This document shows positions 13,101 to 24,740 of a DNA stretch of 64,000 nucleotides, piece by piece; within the stretch, counting starts at the first letter, position 1, and each line of letters starts with the position of its first letter. Under the pieces are notes generated by a model. The model searched no databases. It saw only the letters and a list, made by a program, of their open reading frames with translations, and was not told the origin of the DNA. The DNA comes from Ciona intestinalis. Its lineage: Eukaryota; Chordata; Ascidiacea; Phlebobranchia; Cionidae. Both the position numbers and the translations under genes were made by a program. Where the stretch lies: contig NC_020167.2 in NCBI RefSeq assembly GCF_000224145.3, positions 1,478,690-1,542,689 of the forward strand, written 5' to 3'.

Positions 13101-15715
13101 TGTTGACAGTTGGAGCCAGAAGCCATCGCCAAAAGGTGAGAGTTATAGTTTACCATGTACAGTATTTAAGTCACTTTACATCAGACAGCATTGTTGCAAT
13201 AAAAGACATGTAAAGTCATTCGCGTACCATTGGTAATAATTGTAGTTTACCACACAGGCAGTCTAAGTTCTTCAAATGGAGACTACCTTTCCAATTCCCC
13301 GACCTGTGACGTACCCCGATCTCCCATCGAACAATCCAAGAACAGCTTTTTAGGTCGGATTCAACCCGAACTTTACAAGTATGTAAAACTTTGCCCAAAA
13401 CCTCTACTCAGTGCACGAGCAAGCATAGCGTTTAATTGTTTCTGCATGAGGCCACACTTCAGTAAGGACGATACCTAATAAATATTTACAGTGAAATTCT
13501 ACATTTGAATAATTTGCTGAAAATATTTTTCTAGGTACCATATTTACGGAAATGATCAAATTGCTTTCCAGATACACCGAGAATCAAGACATCGACCTCC
13601 CGATAAGCCGATGCGGTCGAATGTGGTTTTCCGTTGTTTATGATGCCGCTGTAGAAACGCTGACTGTGAAAGTCGTGAAGGTAAGCTTACTTAACATGCG
13701 CTCTAAGGATTACATGCGTATATATCGACCGGCAACATTCACTCTTTGTTTAACCATCTTACATAGAGCGGCTTGAATAAATAACCAGCACGCTAAACTT
13801 GCTTTTAAAATTCCTCAAGCTTTGATTGACTTGTTCGCAAGAATCACAATAAAAATTTCCAATTTCTGTCAGAGTTCTAAATCCCACAAACATGTTTTGA
13901 ATTTCCCTATAAATAAAAGTCCATCACTCCATGTATTATTCAATTATTTTGTTTCTTCCTTGTTGATCAATACATTTCTTGGAATTTGTAAAACTGTAAA
14001 CATGTTTTCCTTTTCCCTTGACTGACAACGCAAAGTCATTGAGGGTGAATAATAACATGGTGAATGTTATACATCATATACGGTATATTAGTACGCGGGG
14101 CATATGTAGATTCATATCATGCAAATACCAACGCTTGAAAATCCGCTGATGCGAGAGCATTGGGGCTTTTGGAGTTCCGGTTCATTTGAAAAGAAATCCT
14201 TCAACTATCTTGTTTACCAGGCCTGTTGAGTCCAATATTCATAACACGAAGCGGGGTTTCCATACCAGACCATGATTTTAAAAACTAAAAATAATTGTTC
14301 TCGTTTCTCCTAATTACCAGGTGAAACAACTACCTCTTCGACACCCAAGCAACAACCCACCTGACAGTTTTGTAAAGATATTTCTCCTACCAGATGAACG
14401 AATTTCGCAACAAACTAAAGTAAAACTTAGAAATTGCAATCCAACTTTCAACGAGACATTTATTTTCCAGGTACAGTTTTTCCATTAAAGGTTATGATTT
14501 TTGACTTTTCCAAGAAATGTTTATAGGTTATGATTTTCGATTAAAAAAAGTATTAACATACGTATTATATTCGTAAGGTGTCCGAGGAAGAATTGCAAAA
14601 ACGAAGTTTACGGATGTCGGTTTACGATGTCGACAAAAAGAGATCGACTCGCCACTTACTCGGCCACGCTCTGGTTGGCTTAAACGACGTTGATCCAATA
14701 AAGGTTAATGAAATTCTTTGGAGAGACCTGGACGATATCGCCCATGTGAGAAATGTATTTTGTCGTTTTTTAATTACTAGAGCGGTAGAACAACAGGACT
14801 ATATTAATAAGTTTCACCTGCCTTTATTTAAATTCAGCTTGATCTGATCAATAAACGCAGAAGGTCTTATACCTACGTCATGAAACAAATGAGGTTGTCA
14901 ACCATGTAGGATATCGAGTTCGGCTAATGGTCTTGGACAGCTAGAAAATAATTAAGTGAAATGCTTTGCAGCCTGGCGACTCTGGCACCTCGCTCGGAGA
15001 GTTGAAAATCTTATTGACTTATCTGCCGAGAATGAATCGCCTCAACGTCGTCGTGCAAGAAGCTAGAAATCTTAGAAAAATGGATCTCGACGCCACAGGT
15101 ATTCAAGCAACTATGTGATGATAACAACTTTGCATTACACATAAGAGTATAATTAACCACAGGTAATTTATACACAGGTATCTACGTTAAAGTTTCTCTG
15201 ACACAGGGACACAATGTAATCAAGTCCAAACGCACGTCAACTCAAGACGGTGCAGCAGATCCACAGTACAACGAATCGTTCTCGTTCAAAGTCACTTCCA
15301 AAGACATGGAGCAGACATGCTTGCTCTTGAACGGTGGGTATACATATATATGTATATATACATGGCCTCAACTTGCTTATATTTTGCGAATCTTTCTTTG
15401 GGTTTGCCCTCATTGGAAACCCAGATACGTGCGCCCCAAAAAACAAATTTTTAAATTGTTTTAATGTATTTAATATCTTCTTTTACAGTCATCACTACCG
15501 GTGGTCGCGGTACACTGCATAAGATGACGTCGACTTTAAAAAACACAGTCACGCGGGGACGCTACGGAGCAGAGCTGAAATATGGCCGAGTTTCAGTTGG
15601 TTCCTTCATGTACTGTCGTGGCGAACAACTTCTTCACTGGCAAGAAATGATGGCACAACCTAGTAAATCTATCGCTAGGTGGCATACACTGTCCGAGGTT
15701 GTGACCAACCAGTAA
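10138..15715 (+). CDS. Synaptotagmin 12/17-like tandem C2 protein
   Basis: Eleven exons join in phase: 10138-10246, 10372-10549, 12440-12599, 13003-13135, 13258-13378, 13572-13680, 14321-14470, 14578-14745, 14972-15098, 15178-15333 and 15489-15715, giving 545 residues. The second exon encodes a membrane segment (SLATVAVLAFAALLVLRYRS) followed by a WWC stop-transfer. After a Ser/Pro-rich linker come C2A (from CGRMWFSVVYDAAVETLTVK) and C2B (from GELKILLTYLPRMNRLNVVV). The blocks DPQYNESFSFKV and ARWHTL are close to synaptotagmin 17 (B/K protein) as I remember it. Several acidic calcium-binding loop positions are missing in both C2 domains, so calcium-independent membrane-traffic work is likely. 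An alternative first exon at 12303-12367 bypasses the membrane segment. AATAAA is at 15895-15900. Confidence 0.82.
12303..12367 (+). CDS. Alternative first exon of the synaptotagmin-like gene
   Basis: ATG 12303 opens 21 codons (MLSLKRAFQQFREESMPGST and on) and ends at a GTAAGT donor in phase 2. That is the same phase as the upstream membrane-spanning exon, so both can splice to the exon at 12440. Use of this exon would give a 471-residue protein without a transmembrane segment, close to the 474 residues I recall for mammalian synaptotagmin 17. The long gap between 10549 and 12303 leaves room for a separate promoter. Transcript data are needed to prove it. Confidence 0.6.
12708..12886 (+). mobile_element. 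MITE copy 2, degraded
   Basis: The interior (ACCGTTGTT, AAACGCGATCTGGATATTTG) and the right end (AAAGGTGTCCCATC) match the family. The left terminal repeat is eroded to a short GGACACC. It lies in an intron of the synaptotagmin-like gene. Confidence 0.65.
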
Positions 15716-15894
15716 CCGATGAGCATAATCAATGATGACGTCATTGTTGTTGAAAGTTCATCGAGCCTGCCTGTGACCATTATACTTAGTTTTTGCCAGT
15801 TCGATATCGAATGTGCAATGATTTTTTAGCTCAATTTCCTTTAGTCAACTTCAAACCATTTTTCTACTGTATTTTGTACACGCTTTGTGACTGA

Positions 15895-15900
15895 AATAAA
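15895..15900 (+). terminator. Poly(A) signal of the synaptotagmin-like gene
   Basis: AATAAA lies 180 bases past the stop and only about 40 bases before the stop codon of the converging GPCR gene, so the two 3' ends nearly touch. Confidence 0.6.
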
Positions 15901-15940
15901 AAAGTGCGTTTTGATAAATCATCTTCTCAAAAGAACTCTG

Positions 15941-17654
15941 TTATTGGGAAGATGTGTAAGGATCGGTTGTAGCGCCGGGAAGTTTCACTTCTTCGTGTGA
16001 TGTTACATTTGTATCTTCACACTTATTGTTGTCGAGGGGACGGAGGGAAATGGAGGAACCTGGGTTTTCGGTGTGCGTGGTCACAGAGAGTGTGTAGACC
16101 GGTCTAGGTGTTGAAATAGTTTGTCTATTGTTGGTACGAAAGTTACGTATTGCAGGTGACGTCGCGCTAGGTGGTCTGAATGCTGCTCGTCGATCCGGTT
16201 GTAGTTTGCATCGAAATAAACGCCTTACTAAAAAAATAAATTCCTCTCGCACTCGCTCGTGAAGAGCAGCATAGAGTAATGGATCAAGGGCTACATTGAC
16301 GTGGCCCACCAACTGAAGATAACCGACCAATTCTGGACTACAGTAACTGGTCAGACAAACTGTAAGACACTGAAAGACAAAATACGGCCCCCATAACAGG
16401 GCAAAACTGGTCACCAGAAGCACCAACATCACATTTAACCGAATGCGACGAGAACGACTTCTTTCCGAACGTTCTGCGGATAATGAGTTCTCAATTCCCC
16501 GTCGACTAAATACGAAGTATCCTATTCTGCCATATAGGAGCACTAGCAAAGCAAGTGGAACTCCGTACACGATGACAATAATGGCGATTGAGTACGCCTG
16601 ACTTTGCTGTGGCGCCCATGTCTCCTGACAAGTATGGACAGTAATCTCGTACCAAACAGTTGCGGGTTTTACCGGTGTTTTCTGTTTCCATACGACGTCA
16701 TCTAGTACTACGATTTGTGGAATCTGAGAAAAATAATAATAAATGATTTGTAAGAAAAAGAACAGACACTGTGGGTACGGAAATCGCTACACAACATATA
16801 GTAGGATGGGGGAAGTTGGGACACATTTTACTTCTATTTTCTCGTCCCATGCGGTAGTAAACAAGAAACATTCAAAGAATTGTAAAACTATATGCCCAAG
16901 ACTTCCTAAGACCGTTGTTAATGAACACGATCAGGATATTCAGATATTATGCGCAAAAGGTGTCCCATCTTCCCCCACCCTAGTATATGTCCCTAACGGT
17001 ATTACTGTAACAGTACTATGGCGCAGGTAGAACCTCTTACCTGAAAACAGAATGAGCAGATCCAGATTAGAGCAACGGCTATCATTAATCTTAAGTGTGA
17101 GCGAAAAATATTCTGTCGTGTTGGATATACAATCGCTTGATGTCGCTCAAGCGCAATTGCAACCAGACAATTGATAGAACTCATTACAGCAGTACCTGGT
17201 GAAAAAAAGTTTTATTGTTGTAACTGAAGTTGTCGATATTCCAATGCTCACCCTGAAGTGGAGGGATGGCTTTACAAAGCCCCGAGCCCATCGTGTAGTC
17301 GTATGATGTGTTGTGGATGATAGTCCACGGCAGTGTGAGTGCCAAAAGCAAGTCACTGCAAGCGAGAGATAACAACAAGAAGTTGACGACTTTCCATAGT
17401 TTTCTACTGCTCGATATTACGACTATGACGCACAAGTTACCAAGTATCCCAACCGTCATAATAATGCTGTACAGCACTATGAGGATAGTGACGTACGAGT
17501 TCGGGAGATTGTCAAATGCAAGTGGTGCGCAAGGTCCAAGCGCGTCGTTTAGAATCTCATCGGCCTCACTGATACTGACGTTAAACATGTGGGCAAATGC
17601 TCGAAGATAAGCATTTGTAAAAATCCAATCACATTGAGGATAATTCAGACCCAT
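15941..17654 (-). CDS. Rhodopsin-class GPCR, neuropeptide-receptor type
   Basis: Three exons (17654-17252, 17195-17041, 16723-15941) give 446 residues. Seven hydrophobic segments can be placed. TM1 contains GILGN. TM2 reads LLLSLACSDLLLALTLPWT, with the conserved N-x-x-L-A-x-x-D pattern. TM3 ends LERHQAIVYP in place of the usual E/D-R-Y. Extracellular loop 2 has a Cys in HTCQETWAP to pair with the Cys of GSGLCKA. TM6 has the variant FALLWGPYF, and TM7 has NVALDPLLYAAL for N-P-x-x-Y. The pattern suggests a peptide receptor near the NPY/NPFF/orexin group, but the ligand is unknown. Start 17654 follows an in-frame stop. The tail is long and Ser/Thr-rich, suited to arrestin binding. Confidence 0.85.
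16800..16983 (+). mobile_element. MITE copy 3
   Basis: Both terminal repeats are well kept (GGATGGGGGAAGTTGGGACAC and GGTGTCCCATCTTCCCCC), with TA at each edge. It lies in the intron between the last two exons of the GPCR gene. Confidence 0.88.
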
Positions 17655-18754
17655 TTCCAAGTTTCACATAAAAAGTACTGAAAGAATCTGTTTTCTATAC
17701 GGCCTTTATAAATATCTGATATCAGAAAAATAATTCTGTATATGTGAATACACTGAACACCACCGCTGAGCCTTGTTCACACGATATCAAATAATCGTAC
17801 ATCACCTGCAACCTGCTTTGGCAATATCCCTGAGCATATGGTACATGGCTGCTTATGGGTAGCAAGCTTTAATTTAAAATGTCGAAATATGCTATGATGG
17901 GCGATCGTAGGAAGACTAATGTATGTTTGATGTGACATCGACTAATAGAGAGCATCGGAAATTTATTGCTTTGCCAACAAATCGATCGAATTTATTCCAT
18001 GAAAAATAAGTATATGACGCACAAAAGGCGAAACTATGCCGTTGAAAGTATTTGAGAATGTACAAGAAAAACAAAAGTATAAGAAGGATTTGTACTTGAT
18101 AAGCAGACTGTATTTTAAAAAGAACCAACTATATTGTATAGTTACAAAGCGGCAAAAGGATTACGAAATTGATAATAAAGGGCGGAAATGGAAATCACGA
18201 TTAAGCGAAAGAATTACAAAAATCTGCTTCGTGCAAAATTAAAATAGTGCGCGAAATTTTCAAAGGAACATTTGATAACCATGTAATGTACAATCGATTA
18301 AAAGGAAAGTTGATTACTTTTAAGATCCGTTGTTTTAATAAATAAGAAAATTTTAATAAGTTAGTTGATTTTCGTGTTAAAGTTTAGGTAACTAAAGCAA
18401 CGCGTGGTTCAATCGCTGTGAACTTTGGAATGCATAGCACAGTGAATATGCTTTGACCATGTTAGCGATCGGGGTGAAGTGTAAAAAAACAACTTCTATT
18501 AAAGCTTCATGTAAAAAAGACTAAATAAATAGGAATCTCTTTGTTTATGCCTAGAAGTCACCGAAATAACTTTAATTAGAAACGAAGAAATAAAACAAAC
18601 ATAATAGGGTTAATGTGTTCCTATATAAACAACAAGATAGCAACTGTGGTACTTTGCATTATTATTCCATCATAATATACGGCAATAAAGCTTGAATATG
18701 CCTTAAATAAGCAACTGACTCATGAATGAATGTACGGTACGTACAACTGAAAGC
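17655..18754. other. Region upstream of the GPCR gene and downstream of ELOVL6
   Basis: About 1.1 kb of AT-rich sequence without a supported exon. It should contain the GPCR promoter and the 3' untranslated region of the elongase gene, both on the minus strand. The open frame at 18036-18242 is lysine-rich by base composition and I do not accept it. Confidence 0.45.
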
Positions 18755-21700
18755 TTAATTTGACGATTGCTTTCTTGTTTTCCGTTCTCTGAGGTTCTCC
18801 GTAGGGCGAGTGGGGGATGTTGCTGGGGTCGGTTCCGGGTCAATTGTTGCGGTTGGTGGAGCTGACGAGGGCTAGATAAAAGTTGGGTGTTCAAGGTTTA
18901 ATATGTGGCAGTGTGTGTGTAATGTATTAACTACCGTTCTTAAATTATTCAGTCAATATTACAAACACGACCTTGAACAGTTTCAAGGCTTCACTCCTGA
19001 TCCTGAACCTCCTAGCTGAACTGCACGCACGTGTCACGTAATGACTCGGCGTTTCGTGGTCTCTTTTATACATAGTCGACTGCCTATCACGATATGACGT
19101 AAGTTCGACACCAAACCAACTAAAAATCAACAACTAAAGGTTGGTGACGTTGGCTTGATATAATTTTCGGTTTTTTAATTTGAATTGCGGCTAAAAACCA
19201 GGACGAATTTAGAAACAGTTTTGTTATAAATTAAAAATTCCTGCATGACGGTTGACGTCATAGGACGTCTGTCCAATCGAAATAAAGCGGCGCAGCGTAA
19301 TAAAATGCGTCAGAATATGAATTTCATTACGTTATAACCGTCTCGTGACCGACTTCAAGCGGTTGTTTAATAATGAATGAACGGAGACCCCACCAGGTTT
19401 TACTTGTACGGCACTCACCGTTCGTATTCGAAACTTAGTCTTTCATAATTTATAAAACGAAAACACCAACGCAGGGACGGTTACGTTGGTATGTAAGCGC
19501 ATTGGGGAAACGGATCAGAGCACGGTTGCTGAGCATGTATTAGATATATAATACCTAACTGAATGAAGTAACGGGTATTGTCAGAGCGCGTCGCAATATT
19601 TCGGTTCATTTCCGCATTGGCGAACCACTCGCTATTATAGATCAGTTTTACAACTCACCAGTTTTGCCTTGGGTTTGGTTAGATAGGTAGTGTAAAAGAA
19701 ATGCACGAATAATACAAGATACGACCCGTACATCACGCTGCCGTAGAACACGTGTTCCAGTGACGTCTTACAATCTCCAGCCAACCTCCAATTATAGATC
19801 AAATACACAGTACCACAACCAATGAACATTTGTATGATCTGTGTAGAAAATTGTTTGTTGTAAAATGAAACTAATTTACTAATTAAAATAACACAGATAC
19901 AAACGGTTTATGTATCAAAAATCACGTAGAATATGTAACGATAAATAGGTAAATATAAATTACTCGGTACTGCACATACAACATCAATTTGTAGCAACAT
20001 TTTACCGTTATGTGTTTCAATGGGAAGTGTATATATTCGTTTTGTTACTGGATGCCTATTTTAGTGGAATCATTACAACATGACTGTTTAGCAGGAAACA
20101 AATGAAACAGTTTACACATACAAACAGAACCATAAATTAAACAAAGGTGTCCAACCTAAAAAGGGATCAAATTCACAAAGAAACTTAGCTCAGCTAGCTG
20201 GTTGGTACAGATAGTGTTACTGCTACAGAGAGATAATACTATTGTGAAACCTTGTGCAAATATTAACTTAACGGAAAGAGTGCAAAGAGCATCTATTAAA
20301 ACCAAGGCTAAATAGCAGCATGACAAAATGGCACCATAGGCACATTTCACGAGTACATATTCATGGTCTCGTGCCACATCAGGTGTTTGAGGTTGGCACA
20401 CAATAATCACGCCTTAGAGATTGGTAAAGAGTAAAGTCCATATTCCAAACGCTGTTAACTGAAATCTAAACTCAACAAAAATTCTTGAACCTGAGAAGCA
20501 GTGATGATCACAGCAATGGGGCGTGGAACTCTAATGCCAGCAGCTCGAACAGCATAGTAAGTGTACATCATGGCATGGACCACAAAATTGACAGTCATGA
20601 AAACTCCGCCACCTGAATATGACATAAAAACATTGTTATAAGTTACCAGGTTAGCCTTTCTATTAAGTTTATGTGTTTTTTCTTTTGAGGGAATTACAAA
20701 TAATTTGGCACATTTAATAAAGCAGAAATTATGTTGCAAAATGACAAATTACATTTCAAACATGAACATGTGTTGTTAAAATAGATTAAACCAATTACCG
20801 GCAAATTGGGCACCAAACGACCACCAAGAAAAGAGAGAGACAGTAAGATGGTGATACCAGTGAAGGAATATCAACTTTTGCTTCCGCAGGATAATAAACA
20901 TTGTATCCACTGAAAAAATAAAAATGTAATTAAATAGGTACAGGAGGGTTAACTAGTAATCTGTGTTTCATATAATCCCATTAAATAAAGTAACACAAGG
21001 CAAAAACATTAAAGTAAAAACTGAAAATTCAAGATTAATGTAAACCTAATAAATATTACTGTGTAATAATAAGTGCTTCCCAAACCTAGATCGAAATCGA
21101 ACAAATTCCAAAAAAATTTGCTTTCATCTTTTGTAAAAAATAAATTAATTTTGTTGGTGTGCTGACATTTTTGCAATGTAGTTTCAGGAACTGGTTCTCC
21201 AAAGATATTGCTATTAATTTAGGCTTGATATTTGGGACGATAAACCGTGGTCAAGAAGCACCGGTTAGATTAAACAACTGTAACTATGAGAACAACAACC
21301 AAATTCACACCACTCACTGTATTCAAGAATTTTACTGAACACGAATACTGGACCCCAGAACCTTGTGATGGGGCCCAAGTAGAAACGATTGCTGCATACC
21401 AATGCACGACCCCCCTCCTCAATTACAATATGGTACATCACTATAGCTGATCGTATTGACCCAAAAATACTGAAGACCGACAACATCAAAGACCAAATCA
21501 TCATTGGCTTGCGTAGATTATAACTATGTGGATGAGAAGTTATAGATAGATTAGTTTAGCAACTTTATGAGGCATCTTTTTAGTGGAGTGCAATTAGAAC
21601 TAAATTTTAAAGGCATATCTTTGAGGTAAAACCAAAGTAGCTTATGTCACATTTTTTAAAAGTGTCTTTTTACAATTTTCCATGCTGTTGGACATAGAAT

Positions 21701-22194
21701 ACATTTTGACAATGTTTGAGCAAAACTCAAAAATGTGACATAAGCTACTTTGGTTTTTACCTCAACGACATATAGAAAAGAAACTTTATTAAGTTATTAG
21801 CCTAAAGTACATGTAGGGGCTGACAACCGTTACCTTGGTTTTTTTCCATGTACTTCTTCCCAGCAAACACAGCGGCAACATACAAGGCAGAACAACCGAG
21901 TCCAATTCCCATATTCTCAGTCAGCCACTCAGAGAACTCATTACTATCGATGGTTTTTTCCAGCTCCCATTCCGGATGACCCCCAACCACTCCTGCAGAA
22001 GTATATTTTACACAAACATAGCAATGATCAAGCTTTTAACTTAAGTTATATCTTAAACATCTTTTATCTTATTATTATTATAACATTTAAAAATCAAAAT
22101 GTGACATGGTGTTGAAAGTAATATTTTAAGTCATTATTTAATTCTTATATACATCTAAACTTTACTCACCATGTGACTCATTCACAGCAGCCAT
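18755..22194 (-). CDS. ELOVL6: ELOVL6-like very-long-chain fatty acid elongase
   Basis: Exons: 22194-22170, 21992-21834, 21523-21318, 20909-20799, 20612-20491, 19838-19659 and 18871-18755, about 306 residues. The protein catalyses the condensing step of fatty-acid elongation in the endoplasmic reticulum. [20 protein letters not shown] contains the catalytic HxxHH box, and [19 protein letters not shown] and [15 protein letters not shown] match ELOVL6 closely as I recall it. Several membrane helices are visible. The last exon supplies a 38-residue hydrophilic tail ending [11 protein letters not shown]; reading through its donor would instead end after VSCKTDL at 19635. One oddity: the second and third exons join one base out of frame next to a run of seven A in the sense strand (21834-21850 area). 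An eighth A would restore the expected KKPSYNLRKP, so a base-call error is likely. Confidence 0.9.
21621..21765. repeat. Foldback (inverted-repeat) element in an ELOVL6 intron
   Basis: Arms at 21621-21656 and 21730-21765 are near-perfect inverse copies (TTGAGGTAAAACCAAAGTAG against its complement, with one extra base). The spacer is about 73 bp. No coding capacity is present. It could be a small MITE unrelated to the common family here, or a hairpin in the pre-mRNA. Confidence 0.75.
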
Positions 22195-23404
22195 GCTTTG
22201 AAACTGCTATAGGTTTGAAAACTAATGATGCTACTATGCTAGTGCTTTAGCGTCCTGCCAAATTAGTCTTCTGGTAAAGAACAGGAAATTAACAAATTAA
22301 ATTAATTACCTTCCCTAGAATCGTTTCATATTAATTCAAGAACGTTTTATTTACGTTAAGTGTTTTACGCAATGCGAGATTTCCTTTGCGTGTCATCCGT
22401 TTGGTTCAAACATAAATTATCACACGACCATCCCCGAACAACCTTGTGCAATCAAACTCATAACTGTGAACTGGCGCCGAGAAATCAAGCAGCCGTGGTA
22501 ATAAAGTTGATAATAGAAATCACATTTCGAAAAGTACAACTTGGTCCTAAATCCTCGGTGCGTCATTTTCATTATGCAAAGAGTTAAAATATTTTATAAA
22601 CTGAACAACTTCGAATTACTATAGCACACACATTAAAGATTTTCAATGTTTGTTTTGTTGGGGTTGGAGAGAATAAGCCTGGATAAGTTTGTGTCAGTTG
22701 CTCTGTCTCCCTATCGTGCACTTAACTCGCAGCCAGATCAACAGTAGTGAGAGAGGTTGGAAAAGTAAGGTGAGGTAAGCCGGGACCCTCATATGCGCAC
22801 TTTAAACATAGACCTACTGTCCAATAATATTATAATAGTTTTATCATTTATTGGACACAAGACTAAGGATATTACTCAAAAAAACACAATTTACTTGCCC
22901 ACGTGATGTTATAGTCTGCACATAAATAGAAACAAGCTCCTTCAACTACAGTAGCCTATCGTTTTTGTAAACTAAACAAGCTTTTCATTATAATACACGA
23001 CAAAAAAAAAGATATGTCTTTCGTGACACTTCGTCGTTCGCGAAACACACTTTGTGACATGGGATGTGCAGTACTGCAGCTAATACAATAATTAATGTGG
23101 TACATAAGAGTTAAAAATATACAACAACATTTTTTATAAGCGCAAAACTGTTCTTTGACAATAATAGAGATAACAAGAAAAAAAGTATATAGGTTGAGGG
23201 AAGATGGGACAAATTTAGCACATAATATCAAAATATCCTGATCGTGTTTTAAACAACTACTAACGGTCAATGGAAGTCATGTGCATTTAGTGATATAATT
23301 TTTTTAATTTTTTTTGTTTACTACTAAAAGGGACGAAAAATAGAGATAAAAGGGTGTCATGTCTCCCCCCACCCTATTGTGTATAAAAGTCGATTAAGGT
23401 ATAA
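22195..23404. other. Region upstream of ELOVL6
   Basis: It should hold the ELOVL6 promoter and leader. A reverse-oriented MITE occupies 23189-23377. I see no exon with splice support. Confidence 0.45.
23189..23377 (-). mobile_element. MITE copy 4, reverse orientation
   Basis: The ends read GGTTGAGGGAAGATGGGACA and CATGTCTCCCCCCACCCTA. The interior runs in reverse order relative to copy 1 (ATCCTGATCGTGTTTTAAAC, then TTTACTACTAAAAGGGACG). Confidence 0.82.
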
Positions 23405-24150
23405 TCAATAGAATGATGTTTTTACAGACTTTGGAAGCTGCACGATTTCAATTGCGTTCGTGTGGTTGCACGTAACGAACTCTCTTAGGGTGGTCTCTTC
23501 AATGAAACTATTTTCTGAATAATTTGAATTGCGGTTACTCGGCTTTGAAAAATAACTTGAGTCGAGGCTTCTGCGATCCGTTTGCTGAAGTTCAAATTTC
23601 TTCCGGCCTGCACTTGAAATTTCAGCAGTCCTGTACTTTATTTCAAGGTTCTTGCTCCCGTTCCCTTTGTTGTATTGGACAGAGGGTATGCGGGAAGTAC
23701 TCTTTTCGATGCAGGTTTTGTCATTTTCTGATTCCGAATCAACACCGAATTCATCTGCATAGCTGTTACCACTTGGCGTCGTCAGTCTAAACCTAAAGTT
23801 AACAAATACAGACGACGATACATAAATGTTAGAAGCCAGATAAGAAAAGTCAGCACGAACATTTGATTTAAAAAGCTGTGTTTTTTATAAATTATTTTTG
23901 GGTATCTTTTTATCTTAGTCGTTACAATAAATCTGTGAATTAAACAAAAAAGCGAAATTTAGCTGGAGTCACTATTGAAACGGACTTCCCGATCAATACG
24001 TTTACTCAAGTATAATTTCATTGTGGCAAAAATTAAATCTGCCTTTAATACTTACTTGATTTTCGTTTTTTCTGCGGCAACGTGAGTATGGGGTGGTCGA
24101 CGCACAGCACATTCGGTTACCAATGTCGTCATAGCATGTGGGAAATTCAT
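23405..24150 (-). CDS. Unrecognised protein, two exons
   Basis: Exons 24150-24056 and 23786-23405 join in phase 2 (GTAAGT donor, TTTAG acceptor) to give 158 residues. The second exon is 127 codons open from its acceptor to a TGA, unusually long for this AT-rich DNA. The product starts MNFPHAMTTLVTECAVRR and is hydrophilic, with an acidic patch (ADEFGVDSESENDK) and many Ser/Asn. It has no membrane segment and no domain that I recognise. The frame also stays open upstream of ATG 24150 to a possible acceptor near 24195, so there could be an earlier exon. It lies downstream of, and on the same strand as, the two-pass membrane protein gene and could be a 3' part of it. Confidence 0.5.
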
Positions 24151-24740
24151 GTTTGTTAGTTGGTACTGGGATTTCACGTGCTTTTGCTTTGCCTTAGAAA
24201 TAAAACTGTGTTAAATTTATAACGTAATACAGTAAGGCGGGGGGATTTAAGTGGTAAAAAAATAACATATACCGTTGTTATTTGTTGCAAACACGATATA
24301 AGAATATTTGGATATTATGTGCTTAGGGTGTCCCATCATTCCCCACCCTACTATATAATGTCAATCACGAAAACGTTGAACACAAATACTCAGCGCGACA
24401 GTTTAACTTGAATAGCTATCAGTTATTATTCAGTAAAGGCAGCCATATAAGTAATCATTTGTAATACTGCGATAACAAGACAATACTACTTAACGTGCCA
24501 ACCAGTAAGAAATAGTCAAAATCCGTTCCGTGGTAAACATAAGTTTGTCGCTATGGACAGTTAATTAGTTTTGGGATTTCCTTATATCCTACCATTAATC
24601 TGGCTGTATGGGGTGCGAAAAGGGCGGTAATTGCCTATATATCAATAATCCCATGGGGCCCATTCATTATTCAAGGTTTGCATTAAAGATTCATCCAATA
24701 AATTATAAATAAACTACTGATGCTTTCATCAAAGGTGTTG
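24151..24740. other. Gap between two minus-strand genes
   Basis: No coding exon seen. A short MITE derivative lies at 24231-24352. The region may be an intron if the flanking exons belong to one gene. Confidence 0.4.
24231..24352 (+). mobile_element. MITE copy 5, internally deleted
   Basis: About 120 bp: the left end is worn (GGCGGGGGGATTTAAG), while the interior ACCGTTGTTATTTGTTGCAAA and right end GGGTGTCCCATCATTCCCCA are typical. Around 65 bp of the left interior is missing. Confidence 0.75.

Noticed and set aside
18036-18242. Lysine-rich 68-codon frame upstream of the GPCR gene
   Set aside because: Its content follows from A-rich DNA, and there is no splice or homology support.
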